64,000 bases of DNA. Origin: Haloactinomyces albus. Lineage in GTDB: Bacteria; Actinomycetota; Actinomycetes; Mycobacteriales; Pseudonocardiaceae. Shown in pieces: positions 8,490 to 16,959 of this stretch. The position numbers and the translations under genes were made by a program. The stretch lies in assembly GCF_031458135.1 (NCBI RefSeq), contig NZ_JAVDXW010000001.1, positions 4,402,001-4,466,000 on the forward strand, given 5' to 3'. The stretch's first letter is position 1. Each line of letters begins with the position of its first letter. A model generated the notes under the pieces. The model did not search any database. It saw only the letters and a program-made list of their open reading frames with translations, and was not told where the DNA came from.

Positions 8490-9167
8490 ATGACGGTGAG
8501 TTCCCGTGTACAGTGGAACTGGCTGTTTCGCTGGCCGCCCGGAATCGCACTGACCACCCTGCGCTACTTTCTGCGTCCGCTGCCGACCCACCGCGTCGAC
8601 GAACATGAAATCGTTGTCGTACCCGAGCTGCCCGAGGGGTGCGGTTCCGGAATCCAGACGCCCGAGCGGGGATCAGGGCGGCTTTTCCACCGGCGCTACA
8701 GTGTGCGTATCGGATCGAGTCTGCTGGAGCCCGAACAGCTCATGTGCCGATTGATGGCGGATCCGAACGCGGCGGTTCCGTCCGAGGCGGCCTTGTTCGA
8801 GACAGACGTCGATCACGACAGCCTGCGGTTCGGTGAGGAGCTGGTCGTGCGGATGCCAGGGCCGTGGGATGGGCCGGTACGTGTCGTCCACACCAGTCCC
8901 ACGTCGTTTCGGCTGGCCACGCTGTACGGTCACCTCGAAGCCGGCCAGATCGAGTTCCGTGCCGCTCGCCACCACGAGGAGCTCCTTTTCGCGATCGAGT
9001 CGTGGGCCCGCAGCAGCGACGGGACGGTCGACCTGTTCTATGACGGCATCAACTTGTTCAAGGAGCTGCAGACATACCTGTGGGCGCGCTACTGCGAGCG
9101 GGTCTGCGAGCTCTGTGGCGGGCAGCTGGTCCGGAATGTGGAGATATATACCGGATGTGAGCGGTAA
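8490..9167 (+). CDS. DUF1990-like protein
   Basis: About 225 aa. ATG 8490 chosen over GTG 8484 because GAGGGGG sits 5 bases before it. The C-terminal half resembles DUF1990 proteins (START-like/uncharacterised): VRVVHTSPTSFRLATLYGHL, EAGQIEFRAA, LFAIESWARSSDG and LFKELQTYLWARYCERV. The N-terminal 80 residues are less conserved and may include a membrane-proximal stretch (LFRWPPGIALTTLRYFL). No known reaction. It follows the decayed genes but its own frame is intact. Confidence 0.6.
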   Translation: MTVSSRVQWNWLFRWPPGIALTTLRYFLRPLPTHRVDEHEIVVVPELPEGCGSGIQTPERGSGRLFHRRYSVRIGSSLLEPEQLMCRLMADPNAAVPSEAALFETDVDHDSLRFGEELVVRMPGPWDGPVRVVHTSPTSFRLATLYGHLEAGQIEFRAARHHEELLFAIESWARSSDGTVDLFYDGINLFKELQTYLWARYCERVCELCGGQLVRNVEIYTGCER

Positions 9168-9368
9168 TGGCGAGGAGGAGTTCGTGCTCTCGTCGGCCGA
9201 TCCGTTACGCACGGAGCCAAGGTCCTCGGCGAATGCTTCGACACCGATTTGTCGCGTGCAACTGCCTGCTCTGCCGGGTAGTCCCTGCCTACAAGCCGAC
9301 CGCCGAGCAGGCGGGGAGGCAGTGCACAGGTCCGGAGCTCTGACCTTACCTGCACCGGTGGAAGTCTG
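9168..9368. other. Convergent intergenic gap
   Basis: 201 bases between the DUF1990-like gene and the DeoR gene, which are transcribed towards each other. No strong hairpin, repeat or gene was seen. Confidence 0.4.
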
Positions 9369-10151
9369 TTACCGCGCGTGGCCTTCCGCGTCCACGGTGA
9401 TGACGTCGACGTCCCGCTCCTGGAACGGAACGATGGCGGAACCGGCTTCGACATCCGTTACCAGGGTCCAGCTGTTGGGGAGTTGGGCCCAAGCGTGAAA
9501 CGGACAGTGGCCGAGTTTGGCGGCGTGCACCAGGAGATAGACATGCTCGGCACGCTGGGCCATCAGCTCCTTGAGCCGGGTCTGGTGCAGATCTGCTTCG
9601 CAGATGCCGCGTTCGGCGGTGACGCCGTCGGCACCGAGGAATGCGCGGTCGAACGTCATCCGGTTCAGCGCCACTTCGGTCAGCGGTCCGACGAAACCCT
9701 GGCTGATATGGCGCAGGGTTCCGCCGAGGCATTCGACCTGCACGGTGTCGACATTCGCCAATTCCTGGAGCACGGTGAGCCCCGTCGTGACGACCGTCAG
9801 ATTCTGCACGTGGGTGAGCTCGCGCGCGAGGGCACTCATCGTGGAGCCGGAATCGAGCAGCACCGTCTCGCCGGGACGGACTTGTCCGGCAGCCCAGAGC
9901 GCGATCGCACGTTTGGCCTCGAATGCCTCGCTGCTGCGCTGGCGCAACGTGGCCTCGTGATTGGTGTTGACGGCCATCGCGCCGCCGTAGGTCCGCGCGA
10001 GGTGTCCCGCCGATTCCAGCTGGGCGAGGTCTCGGCGGATGGTCGATGCGGTTACCCCGAAAGTCGCCGAGAGCTCATCGACGCTGGCCAGCCCTGACGT
10101 CGTTGCCAGCCGAACGATCGCGGCACGCCGTTCCCGTGCTCCGCGGGGCAT
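9369..10151 (-). CDS. DeoR-family transcriptional regulator of the sugar-acid locus
   Basis: 260 aa from ATG 10151, which has GGAGG 8 bases upstream; an ATG 18 bases earlier is less well placed. N-terminal DeoR helix-turn-helix (RERRAAIVRLATTSGLASVD, FGVTASTIRRDLAQLESAGH, RTYGGA). C-terminal DeoRC sugar-phosphate sensor (LLDSGSTMSALARELT, LTVVTTGLTVLQELA, ECLGGTLRH, FLGADGVTAERG). DeoR proteins usually sense a phosphorylated intermediate, which fits a kinase-initiated pathway. It sits downstream of pdxA2 and likely controls the 12.6 kb divergent promoter. Confidence 0.88.
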   Translation of the reverse strand: MPRGARERRAAIVRLATTSGLASVDELSATFGVTASTIRRDLAQLESAGHLARTYGGAMAVNTNHEATLRQRSSEAFEAKRAIALWAAGQVRPGETVLLDSGSTMSALARELTHVQNLTVVTTGLTVLQELANVDTVQVECLGGTLRHISQGFVGPLTEVALNRMTFDRAFLGADGVTAERGICEADLHQTRLKELMAQRAEHVYLLVHAAKLGHCPFHAWAQLPNSWTLVTDVEAGSAIVPFQERDVDVITVDAEGHAR

Positions 10152-10332
10152 CGCGCCTACCTCCCTCATCGCCTGCTTCGCTACGTGCGACCGTGCTCCC
10201 GTCGCCGGGGACCGGCTCGGGGCGTTGCTCCATTACCGCTGTCGGCCACTCTCCGCTGCGACCGCAGGCCATGTCGAGCACACACCGTCGGAACGGATTT
10301 CCCTGCCGGTGCGGTCGCAGAAGCAGTCTCTC

Positions 10333-11331
10333 TCAGATATCGGTGGAGAGCTCTGTGGCCTGCCGCATGGCCTCGATCATGCTACCGGCGTCGGCTACGC
10401 CGCTGCCCGCGATGTCGAACGCGGTGCCGTGGTCCACCGAGGTGCGGATGGTCGGTAGGCCAACCGTGACGTTCACTCCGGCCTCGATGCCGAGCATCTT
10501 GACCGGGCCGTGCCCTTGGTCGTGATACATCGCCACGATCAGATCGTACTCGCCGTTGCCTGCGAGGAAGAACGCCGTGTCGGCAGGCAACGGACCATGC
10601 GCCCGGATACCGTCGGTGCACAATTTCTCGATGGCGGGAGTGATCTTGTCTTCTTCCTCGCCGTAGCCGAACAGTCCGTTCTCGCCCGCATGCGGATTGA
10701 TGCCGCACACCCCGATTCGCGGTTGCGCGACCCCCGAGGCGCGGATCGCACCGTGTCCGCGGCGGACAGTGCGTTCAACCAGTCCTGGTTCGATCTTGGC
10801 GACAGCATCGACCAGTCCGATGTGGGTGGTCACGTGAATGACCTTGACCATCCGTGTCGAGAGCATCATGGACACTTCCTCGGTGCTGGTCAGCCGTGCG
10901 AGTAGCTCGGTATGTCCCGGGTAGATGTGTCCTGCCGCATGCAGTGCCGCCTTGTTCAGCGGTGCAGTGCAGATCGCTTGTACATCGCCGCGCATGGCAA
11001 GTTCGCTTGCCACTCGCACGTACTGGTAGGCGGCCTCGCCCGCCGCTGCCGAAACCGCACCCCACGGCAGCTCGGTGGGCAGCAGGGCCAGGTCGATCAC
11101 GTTGATCCGACCGGGCTCGAAGACCGCATCCGCAATCGACTCGATCGCCGCGATCCGTGCACGCCTGTCAAGTATCTCGGCGGCTTCGCGTAGCCGTTCG
11201 GCATCGCCGACGACGATGGGGCGGCAGCGCGCCACAGTTGCGTCGTCGAGTAGGGCACCGACGGTGACCTCGGGGCCGATACCGGCACCGTCGCCCATCG
11301 TGACGGCGATCAATGGAGTGGTCGTGCTCAA
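10333..11331 (-). CDS. pdxA2: 4-phospho-D-threonate/erythronate 3-dehydrogenase (PdxA2-type)
   Basis: 332 aa. PdxA-fold NAD-dependent oxidative decarboxylase. Motifs: TMGDGAGIGPE at the N-terminus, TAPLNKAAL, metal ligands in GHTE, CGINPHAGENGLFG and AMYHDQGHGPVKML, and the end GTAFDIAGSG. True PdxA makes the PLP precursor from 4-phosphohydroxythreonine. Here the gene overlaps by 4 bases a DUF1537 four-carbon acid-sugar kinase, the defining context of PdxA2, which turns 4-phospho-D-threonate or D-erythronate into dihydroxyacetone phosphate plus CO2. Assignment by context is strong; stereochemistry is open. Confidence 0.88.
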   Translation of the reverse strand: MSTTTPLIAVTMGDGAGIGPEVTVGALLDDATVARCRPIVVGDAERLREAAEILDRRARIAAIESIADAVFEPGRINVIDLALLPTELPWGAVSAAAGEAAYQYVRVASELAMRGDVQAICTAPLNKAALHAAGHIYPGHTELLARLTSTEEVSMMLSTRMVKVIHVTTHIGLVDAVAKIEPGLVERTVRRGHGAIRASGVAQPRIGVCGINPHAGENGLFGYGEEEDKITPAIEKLCTDGIRAHGPLPADTAFFLAGNGEYDLIVAMYHDQGHGPVKMLGIEAGVNVTVGLPTIRTSVDHGTAFDIAGSGVADAGSMIEAMRQATELSTDI

Positions 11332-12596
11332 TGTTCAGCCTTCCGTTTCCTGGCGGGGCGCAGATGTTCGACGATCCGGACGAGGCTGTCCGCGTCGCCG
11401 AAGCTTCCGGGGCGGGTGACTACGGAGGTGCCTGTTGGTGTGCGGCTGTGCACGGCACCGTGGTGCACTTGGGTAATCGGGGTCAGGGCATCGATGCCAA
11501 GTCCGTCCAGCACGCGCCGAGCGGTCTCGCCTCCGGTCAGCACGAGATCGGTCGGGCTGCTCACGTGCTCGACGGTTCGCTGAACGGTTGCCGCGAGCAG
11601 CCGCACAAGTTCGGCGGAGCAAGCGGGCTCGACACCGTCCGGTGCGTCGAGGGTGAGCATCGCCGGGCCTTGCTCGAGGGCCGTCAGCAACCGTGCGACC
11701 TCGTCCGGACGTGGCTCGACCTGCACCGGCGGCCGCGCGTCGATGCCGACTGTGCGCACTCCGGCATCGGTCAGCATGCGCATCTGGTGTGCGGCGCCGG
11801 GATCGGCGGTGCCGACGACGATGAGGAGCGCGTGCTCGGGGTTCATGGGCGGGGCGGGAAGTGCACCGGGCACGGCGAGTGCGCGGCCGAGCGCCGAGGC
11901 GAGGCCGCCGGAGCCGATGAGCCGGACATCGGGTATCTCGACGGTGGCAGTGAGGATGGTATCCAGGTCGGTATCGGTTGCACTGTCACACACCGGAATC
12001 CGGTCCGCGGCGATGGAGGCAACGAGCCTTGCGTGCAACTCGCCCGACCGAACGTCGTCCACTGTCATGATGCGGCAGGGCATTGGCGCCAGCACATCCG
12101 CGATCGTGACTGGAGGGGTGGCCCGTTCCGCTTGCCACGCGCGGGATTCGTGCAGCGGTACGCCGTCGCAGTGTAGGACGCCGTTGACCACGGTGCGCCC
12201 GCCGAGCGGCAACGCGGGCGCGAGTACCACCGGTTGGTCACTCGCGGCGCGCACCGTAGCGGCGATGTTTCCTCGCAGCAGTGAATCGATCTTGAAGAAC
12301 ACCAGTGGTTGGTGGGCGCTGTACTCGTTGAGTGCACTTCGCACGGCGCCCATGGCCTCAGCCGTGGAAGACGGGCGTGAGTCGAGGTCTTTGACGATCA
12401 GTGAATGCGTATTTCGCGCAATTCTTGTGTGAGTCTGTGGACCAAGCTCGATGCGTGCGGCGCGGCGGGGCGATAGCAGCGCCGCCGCGATTTCCGCGGC
12501 ACCGGACAGGTCGTCTGCGAGAGCAAGGATGTGCTCAGGGGACGTGAATGCCCACTCGACCTCCTGCGCTTCCTCTGGACGTGCTGCGCTTCTCAT
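11328..12596 (-). CDS. dtnK: Four-carbon acid-sugar kinase (DUF1537 family)
   Basis: 422 aa. ATP-dependent kinase that phosphorylates D-threonate, D-erythronate or similar C4 acids at O4. N-terminal domain: ILALADDLSGAAEIAAALL with the substrate-binding DD, and VFFKIDSLLRGNIAATV (KIDSxLRGN is diagnostic). C-terminal domain: VVGTADPGAAHQM, LVLTGGETARRVLDGLGI and RPGSFGDADSL, where GSFG-D is the ATP-binding end. Start at ATG 12596 has only a weak Shine-Dalgarno; an AGGAGG lies inside the gene but no start codon follows in frame. First gene of the minus-strand unit. Confidence 0.9.
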   Translation of the reverse strand: MRSAARPEEAQEVEWAFTSPEHILALADDLSGAAEIAAALLSPRRAARIELGPQTHTRIARNTHSLIVKDLDSRPSSTAEAMGAVRSALNEYSAHQPLVFFKIDSLLRGNIAATVRAASDQPVVLAPALPLGGRTVVNGVLHCDGVPLHESRAWQAERATPPVTIADVLAPMPCRIMTVDDVRSGELHARLVASIAADRIPVCDSATDTDLDTILTATVEIPDVRLIGSGGLASALGRALAVPGALPAPPMNPEHALLIVVGTADPGAAHQMRMLTDAGVRTVGIDARPPVQVEPRPDEVARLLTALEQGPAMLTLDAPDGVEPACSAELVRLLAATVQRTVEHVSSPTDLVLTGGETARRVLDGLGIDALTPITQVHHGAVHSRTPTGTSVVTRPGSFGDADSLVRIVEHLRPARKRKAEH

Positions 12597-12623
12597 GCTG
12601 CGGGAGCCCTACTGCCGATGCGA

Positions 12624-12665
12624 TATTGCGCGAATCACGCTACTTGTATTGCGCGAAACGCGCAA
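12624..12665. promoter_or_regulatory. Candidate DeoR operator: direct plus inverted repeats
   Basis: TATTGCGCGAA occurs exactly at 12624-12634 and 12647-12657 (23-base period, about two helical turns). The second copy also starts a perfect inverted repeat TTGCGCG-AAA-CGCGCAA (12649-12665). All lie in the 132-base gap between the divergent dtnK and aldo/keto reductase genes. Tandem repeats of this kind are usual for DeoR-family control. Function is inferred. Confidence 0.62.
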
Positions 12666-12728
12666 CTGTGCCAAGGTGACCCAGGTTACATAAGTTGGCG
12701 GCCGCTGCCGCCGAAGGAAGTGAGACGC

Positions 12729-13727
12729 ATGACCGTTCCCTCTGGACGGAGCCGGGAAAGAACACTGCCGGGGGTGCACAGGCCGCTGTCCGGTCTCGTT
12801 CTCGGCACAATGACGTTCGGCGACACTGTGGACAGCGCGGATGCCCAACGGATGCTTGGTATGGCTCTGGACGCCGGGATTACCGGCATCGATACCGCCA
12901 ACGGCTACGCGGGTGGGATGAGCGAGGAGATCCTCGGCAAGCTGTTGCCCGCCCACCGCGAGAAGATCGTGCTCGCGACCAAGGCGGGCATGCCACATCC
13001 GGATGCGGGGGAGCACTCGCCGCTGTCGGCAACGGGCCTGCGCAAGAGCGTCGAAGGTAGTCTGCGGCGGCTCGGCACCGAGAACATCGACGTGCTCTAC
13101 CTGCACCAACCCGACCGCACTGCGCCGCTGACCGAGACGCTCACGACCGTCGCCGAACTCGTCTCCGAGGGCAAGATCGGCGCGCTCGGCGTATCGAACT
13201 TCGCGGCCTGGCAGATCGCCGAGATCAACCGCATCGCCGACGAGCTCGGAGCACCGCGACCGATCGTCGCGCAGCAGCTCTACAACCTGCTTGCACGGCG
13301 AATCGAGGAAGAGTATACCGAGTTCGCCGAGGTCACCGGCCTGCTCACGATGGTCTACAACCCGCTCTGCGGTGGGTTGTTGACCGGTAGGCACAGCTTC
13401 GAGCAGAATCCGGCGGCCGGGCGCTTCGGCGACTCACGGCTTGCCGAGATGTACCGGAAGCGGTATTGGGACGCGGCGCTGTTCGACGCGGTCAATCAGC
13501 TTGCCGCGGTCGCCGACGATGCCGGCATGTCCCTGATCGAGCTGTCCCTGCGCTGGCTGCTGTCCAAGCAGACCACGGGCGCGTTGCTGCTCGGTGGTTC
13601 CAAGGTTGAGCACCTGCAGGCCAACATCGACATTGCGGCAGCAGGTCCGCTACCCGCCGAGGTGGTCGAAACGTGTGACGCGGTCGGTGCCTCGTTGCGC
13701 GGACCGATGCCGGCCTACAACCGCTGA
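12729..13727 (+). CDS. Aldo/keto reductase
   Basis: 332 aa. ATG 12729 follows GAAGGAAG; the frame is open further upstream but into the promoter. NADPH-dependent reductase with the (beta/alpha)8 fold. The catalytic tetrad is visible: Asp and Tyr in GIDTANGYAGG, Lys in LATKAGMP and His in LYLHQPD. The cofactor end has GALLLGGSKVEHLQANI. AKRs of this branch act on sugars or small aldehydes. First gene of a six-gene operon; it may oxidise or reduce the sugar precursor of the C4 acid. Confidence 0.86.
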   Translation: MTVPSGRSRERTLPGVHRPLSGLVLGTMTFGDTVDSADAQRMLGMALDAGITGIDTANGYAGGMSEEILGKLLPAHREKIVLATKAGMPHPDAGEHSPLSATGLRKSVEGSLRRLGTENIDVLYLHQPDRTAPLTETLTTVAELVSEGKIGALGVSNFAAWQIAEINRIADELGAPRPIVAQQLYNLLARRIEEEYTEFAEVTGLLTMVYNPLCGGLLTGRHSFEQNPAAGRFGDSRLAEMYRKRYWDAALFDAVNQLAAVADDAGMSLIELSLRWLLSKQTTGALLLGGSKVEHLQANIDIAAAGPLPAEVVETCDAVGASLRGPMPAYNR

Positions 13728-13752
13728 ACTTTTCCGGACAGAGGAGGACCAC

Positions 13753-14532
13753 ATGGCCGCAGCAGAGTTCGCAAGCAAACTACGCAACCGCGAGAAAGTT
13801 CTCGGTTACTGGGCAGTGCTGGACGCGCCGGTTGCCGCGGAGCGCCTCGCACGGCTGGGCTATGACTACGTCGCCATCGACGGGCAGCATGGATTGGTCG
13901 GCTACTCCGGCATTCTCAATTCGATGATGGCCATCGATGCAGGCGGAACGGCCGCAGGAATGGTTCGCGTGGAAGCCAACGATGCGACCCCGATCGGACG
14001 TGCACTGGACGCGGGTGCGGCCGGGGTCATCGTGCCGATGATCGACACTGCGGAAGATGCCGCTGCGGCCGTTGCCGCGACTCGCTACCCGCCGCACGGA
14101 CATCGTTCCTATGGCCCGATGCGTTCCGGGCTGCGTATCGGACCCAAACCGGCGGATGCGAATGCGAGCACGGTGGTCATCGCGATGATCGAGACTCGCC
14201 AGGCGCTGACCAATGTCCACGAGATTTGCGCCATCGAAGGACTTGACGGGGTCTATGTCGGGCCCTCGGACCTGTGCCTCGCCGTCGGTGGTGAATTCCC
14301 CGGGGATCCCGCCGTGTCCGAGGTGTTCGAGGATGCCGTTGCCGAAGTTCGGCAGACAGCGCAGGAGGCGGGGATCGCAGCGGGCATCCACACCCCGAGC
14401 GGGGAGATCGCGGCGCGGCGGCTGACAGAGGGATACACGTTTGCCAGTGTCGCCTCCGACCTCGTGCACCTCGAGCAAACCGCAGCCGGTCACTTGAAGG
14501 CGGCGCTTTCGGAGGGGCAGACGCCGGCATGA
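13753..14532 (+). CDS. HpcH/HpaI-family class II aldolase
   Basis: 259 aa, ATG after GAGGAGG. Divalent-metal aldolase that splits 2-oxo-3-deoxy (or related) acids into pyruvate and an aldehyde. Features: YDYVAIDGQHGLVGY (the His base region), GAAGVIVPMIDTAEDA, the PPHGHRSYGP loop, metal Glu in AMIETRQAL and Asp in GVYVGPSDL. Length and order match HpcH/GarL/macrophomate-synthase relatives. Stop overlaps the next start by 4 bases, so the two are coupled. Confidence 0.88.
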   Translation: MAAAEFASKLRNREKVLGYWAVLDAPVAAERLARLGYDYVAIDGQHGLVGYSGILNSMMAIDAGGTAAGMVRVEANDATPIGRALDAGAAGVIVPMIDTAEDAAAAVAATRYPPHGHRSYGPMRSGLRIGPKPADANASTVVIAMIETRQALTNVHEICAIEGLDGVYVGPSDLCLAVGGEFPGDPAVSEVFEDAVAEVRQTAQEAGIAAGIHTPSGEIAARRLTEGYTFASVASDLVHLEQTAAGHLKAALSEGQTPA

Positions 14533-15476
14533 ATACCGTACTGATCACCACCCCGACTTTCGCCCGTTTCTCCGACGAACCGTGGGACATTCTCAAGGCG
14601 GTGGGCGAGGCGGTCCGCCCGTACGACGCGCAGGCCATGCCTTCGGAAGAGTTGCTCGCACGAGTGCCCGCTGCCGATGCGCTGATCGTGGGGACGGACG
14701 TGGTCACCGCCGAGGTGCTGGATGCCGCACCGCGGTTGCGCGTTGTCGCGAAGCACGGCGTCGGAACCGACAACATCGACGTCGAATCCGCACACCGCCG
14801 CGGCATTCGCGTCGTGAACGCCCCCGGAAGCAACACACAGGCGGTCGCCGATCTCACCTTCGGACTCCTGCTTGCCGCTGCCAGAAGTATCATCCCGGCA
14901 CATTCGGTCGTCATGCACGGCCGCTGGGATCGGTTATACGGCGCCGAGGTTTCGAACAAGACCCTGGGAATTATCGGGTTCGGCCAAATTGGCCGGGCGG
15001 TGGCGCGGCGCGCGCGTGGCTTCGACATGCGTGTGCTTGCCCATGATCCTTATACCGATCCGTCGGCGGTGGCGGACGCAGGTGCCGTGCAGGCTACATT
15101 CCGCGAATGTGTGAGGAATGCGGACTTTCTCAGCCTGCACCTACCGGCCGCGCCGGATTCCGGTTTCCTGCTGGATCGTGCGGCGATCCGTGCCATGCGG
15201 CCGGGCGCTTACCTGGTAAATGCCGCTCGCGGTGGCCTTGTCGACGAGGCCGCACTTGCGGAGGCGTTGCATGATGGGCATGTTGCCGCGGCAGCGTTGG
15301 ATGTATTCGGAGAGGAGCCCCCGGAGGGCAGTCCGCTGCTGCACGCACCCAATGTTCTCTGCACACCGCATATCGGAGCCTGCAGTTACGAAGCAAACCG
15401 GAACATGGGTACAGCCGTGGCCAACGACATCGTACGAGTGCTCGGCGGGAACGAGCCGACGAACGCGGTTTACTGA
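14529..15476 (+). CDS. D-isomer-specific 2-hydroxyacid dehydrogenase
   Basis: 315 aa. NAD(P)-dependent oxidation of a D-2-hydroxyacid. Rossmann motif GIIGFGQIGRAVARRARGF with the adenosine-binding acid in LAHDPY; catalytic Arg in VNAARGGLVDEAAL, Glu in DVFGEEPP and His in TPHIGACS. SerA-like in the substrate domain (HGVGTDNIDVES) but without the ACT/ASB regulatory domain, so a catabolic enzyme rather than serine synthesis. In the operon it could form the 2-oxo acid that the adjacent aldolase cleaves. Confidence 0.88.
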   Translation: MNTVLITTPTFARFSDEPWDILKAVGEAVRPYDAQAMPSEELLARVPAADALIVGTDVVTAEVLDAAPRLRVVAKHGVGTDNIDVESAHRRGIRVVNAPGSNTQAVADLTFGLLLAAARSIIPAHSVVMHGRWDRLYGAEVSNKTLGIIGFGQIGRAVARRARGFDMRVLAHDPYTDPSAVADAGAVQATFRECVRNADFLSLHLPAAPDSGFLLDRAAIRAMRPGAYLVNAARGGLVDEAALAEALHDGHVAAAALDVFGEEPPEGSPLLHAPNVLCTPHIGACSYEANRNMGTAVANDIVRVLGGNEPTNAVY

Positions 15477-15537
15477 ACCGGACCGGTAAGCGAGCAATCA
15501 ACTGGCGGAAATTCCTGTATCGAGATGTGAGGGAAAC

Positions 15538-16959
15538 ATGTCACAGACCAGTTCTTCGCTGGAGAGAGAAAGAGCATCGGAAGATCTTTATCGGCTCACT
15601 GCCGAGGACATCAAAGAGCCTCCATCCGGATGGCGGCAGAGTTTCCGCTACTTTGGTCCCGGACTCGTGCTGAGTGCTGCCGTCGTCGGATCCGGCGAAT
15701 TGATCGCCACCACCGCACTGGGAGCGCAAGCCGGTTTCGTCCTGCTGTGGCTCGTGGTGTTCAGCACCGTGGTGAAGCTCGCTGTTCAAATAGAACTCGC
15801 ACGATGGTGCATAGCCACGGGGGAGCCCGCTTTGACGGGGCTGAACAGACTACGGCCGAAGGTCGGCAGGATAGGTTGGGTGAACCTTGTCTGGGTGACC
15901 GCTGCGCTGGCCAAATTTATTCAACTTGGCGGAGTAGTCGGAGGCGTGGTCGCGGCCTGCAGTATTCTGGCTCCGATCAATGGGGATCCGCTGAGCTTCA
16001 CCTCCACGCTCGTCTGGACGATCATTGTCGTCACCATTACCGTGAGCTTGCAGTACTCGACGCGATACAATCGCATTGAACGAGTGGCTGTCTTCCTGGT
16101 CGCGCTCTTCTCGCTTGCGATCGTGGTGGTGTCCTTCGGTCTTGTTCCGTTCACACCGTACGCCTACACCGGCGACGACATTCTGGGCGGACTCGGGTTC
16201 GAACTCCCGCTGGGCTCGGTGGGAGCGGCGATCGCGATGTTCGGCATCACCGGAATCGGCGGCGATGAGATGACGAACTACACCTACTGGTGCCTGGAAA
16301 AGGGATACGCACGGTGGGCGGGCCCGGATGACGGCAGTGAGGCATGGAGAAAGCGCGCCGACGGCTGGATCAAGGTCATGTACAAGGACGCTTGCGTGTC
16401 CTGGGTCGTCTACACATTCGGTACGATCGCGTTCTTCATGCTGGGGGCAGCCGTCCTCGCACCACAAGGCATTGTTCCCAAGGGGAACGATATGATCGTC
16501 GCCCTCAGTCGAGTCTTCACCGACACGCTGGGGGACTGGGCGAGTGTCGTCTTCCTCGTCGGTGCGGTCATCGTATTGGGATCGACGATGTGGGCCTCGA
16601 CTGCGAGTAATCCGCGGCAGTACACCAACTTTCTCGGAGTCGTCGGTGCCATAGACTGGAATGATCCGAAGGCTCGACTGAGGTGGATCCGTGCTTTCAC
16701 GGTGGGGCTTCCCATATTTTGGGGGATCTCCTACTTGCTTCTCGAATCGCCTGTGCTCATGGTGCAAATCGGTGGCATCGCGAGTGCGATTTTCCTGGTC
16801 GCTCTTGTCGTGGCGGTGTGGCATTTACACAACAAGGAGATCGATCGCCGCCTGCACGGGGGAAGAGCGTTCAACGCTGCCCTGGCGATCAGCAGCGCCG
16901 CGGTCATGCTGCTCGGGGTCTACGCCCTGCTGGAGGTATTCGGTGTTTCCCTTGGATAG
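15538..16959 (+). CDS. Nramp-like (SLC11-fold) permease lacking the metal motif, copy 1
   Basis: 473 aa, about 11 spans. It matches Nramp proteins end to end in TM1 (YFGPGLVLSAAVVGSGELIA), TM2 (GFVLLWLVVFSTVVKLAVQ) and later helices. However, the canonical DPGN of TM1 is GSGE (residues 51-54), and the MPHN region of TM6 reads GIGGDEMTNY (about 239-247). Those residues bind the transition metal in true Nramps, so ordinary manganese/iron transport is unlikely. Position inside a sugar-acid operon suggests uptake of the organic substrate; this is inference. Confidence 0.82.
   Translation: MSQTSSSLERERASEDLYRLTAEDIKEPPSGWRQSFRYFGPGLVLSAAVVGSGELIATTALGAQAGFVLLWLVVFSTVVKLAVQIELARWCIATGEPALTGLNRLRPKVGRIGWVNLVWVTAALAKFIQLGGVVGGVVAACSILAPINGDPLSFTSTLVWTIIVVTITVSLQYSTRYNRIERVAVFLVALFSLAIVVVSFGLVPFTPYAYTGDDILGGLGFELPLGSVGAAIAMFGITGIGGDEMTNYTYWCLEKGYARWAGPDDGSEAWRKRADGWIKVMYKDACVSWVVYTFGTIAFFMLGAAVLAPQGIVPKGNDMIVALSRVFTDTLGDWASVVFLVGAVIVLGSTMWASTASNPRQYTNFLGVVGAIDWNDPKARLRWIRAFTVGLPIFWGISYLLLESPVLMVQIGGIASAIFLVALVVAVWHLHNKEIDRRLHGGRAFNAALAISSAAVMLLGVYALLEVFGVSLG

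Noticed and set aside
9373-10097. Plus-strand frames opposite the DeoR gene
   Set aside because: Antisense to a clear regulator with no start signal or family match.
10333-11331. True PdxA of vitamin B6 synthesis
   Set aside because: The 4-base overlap with a DUF1537 kinase and the DeoR/catabolic context point to PdxA2; no pdxJ or other B6 gene is present.
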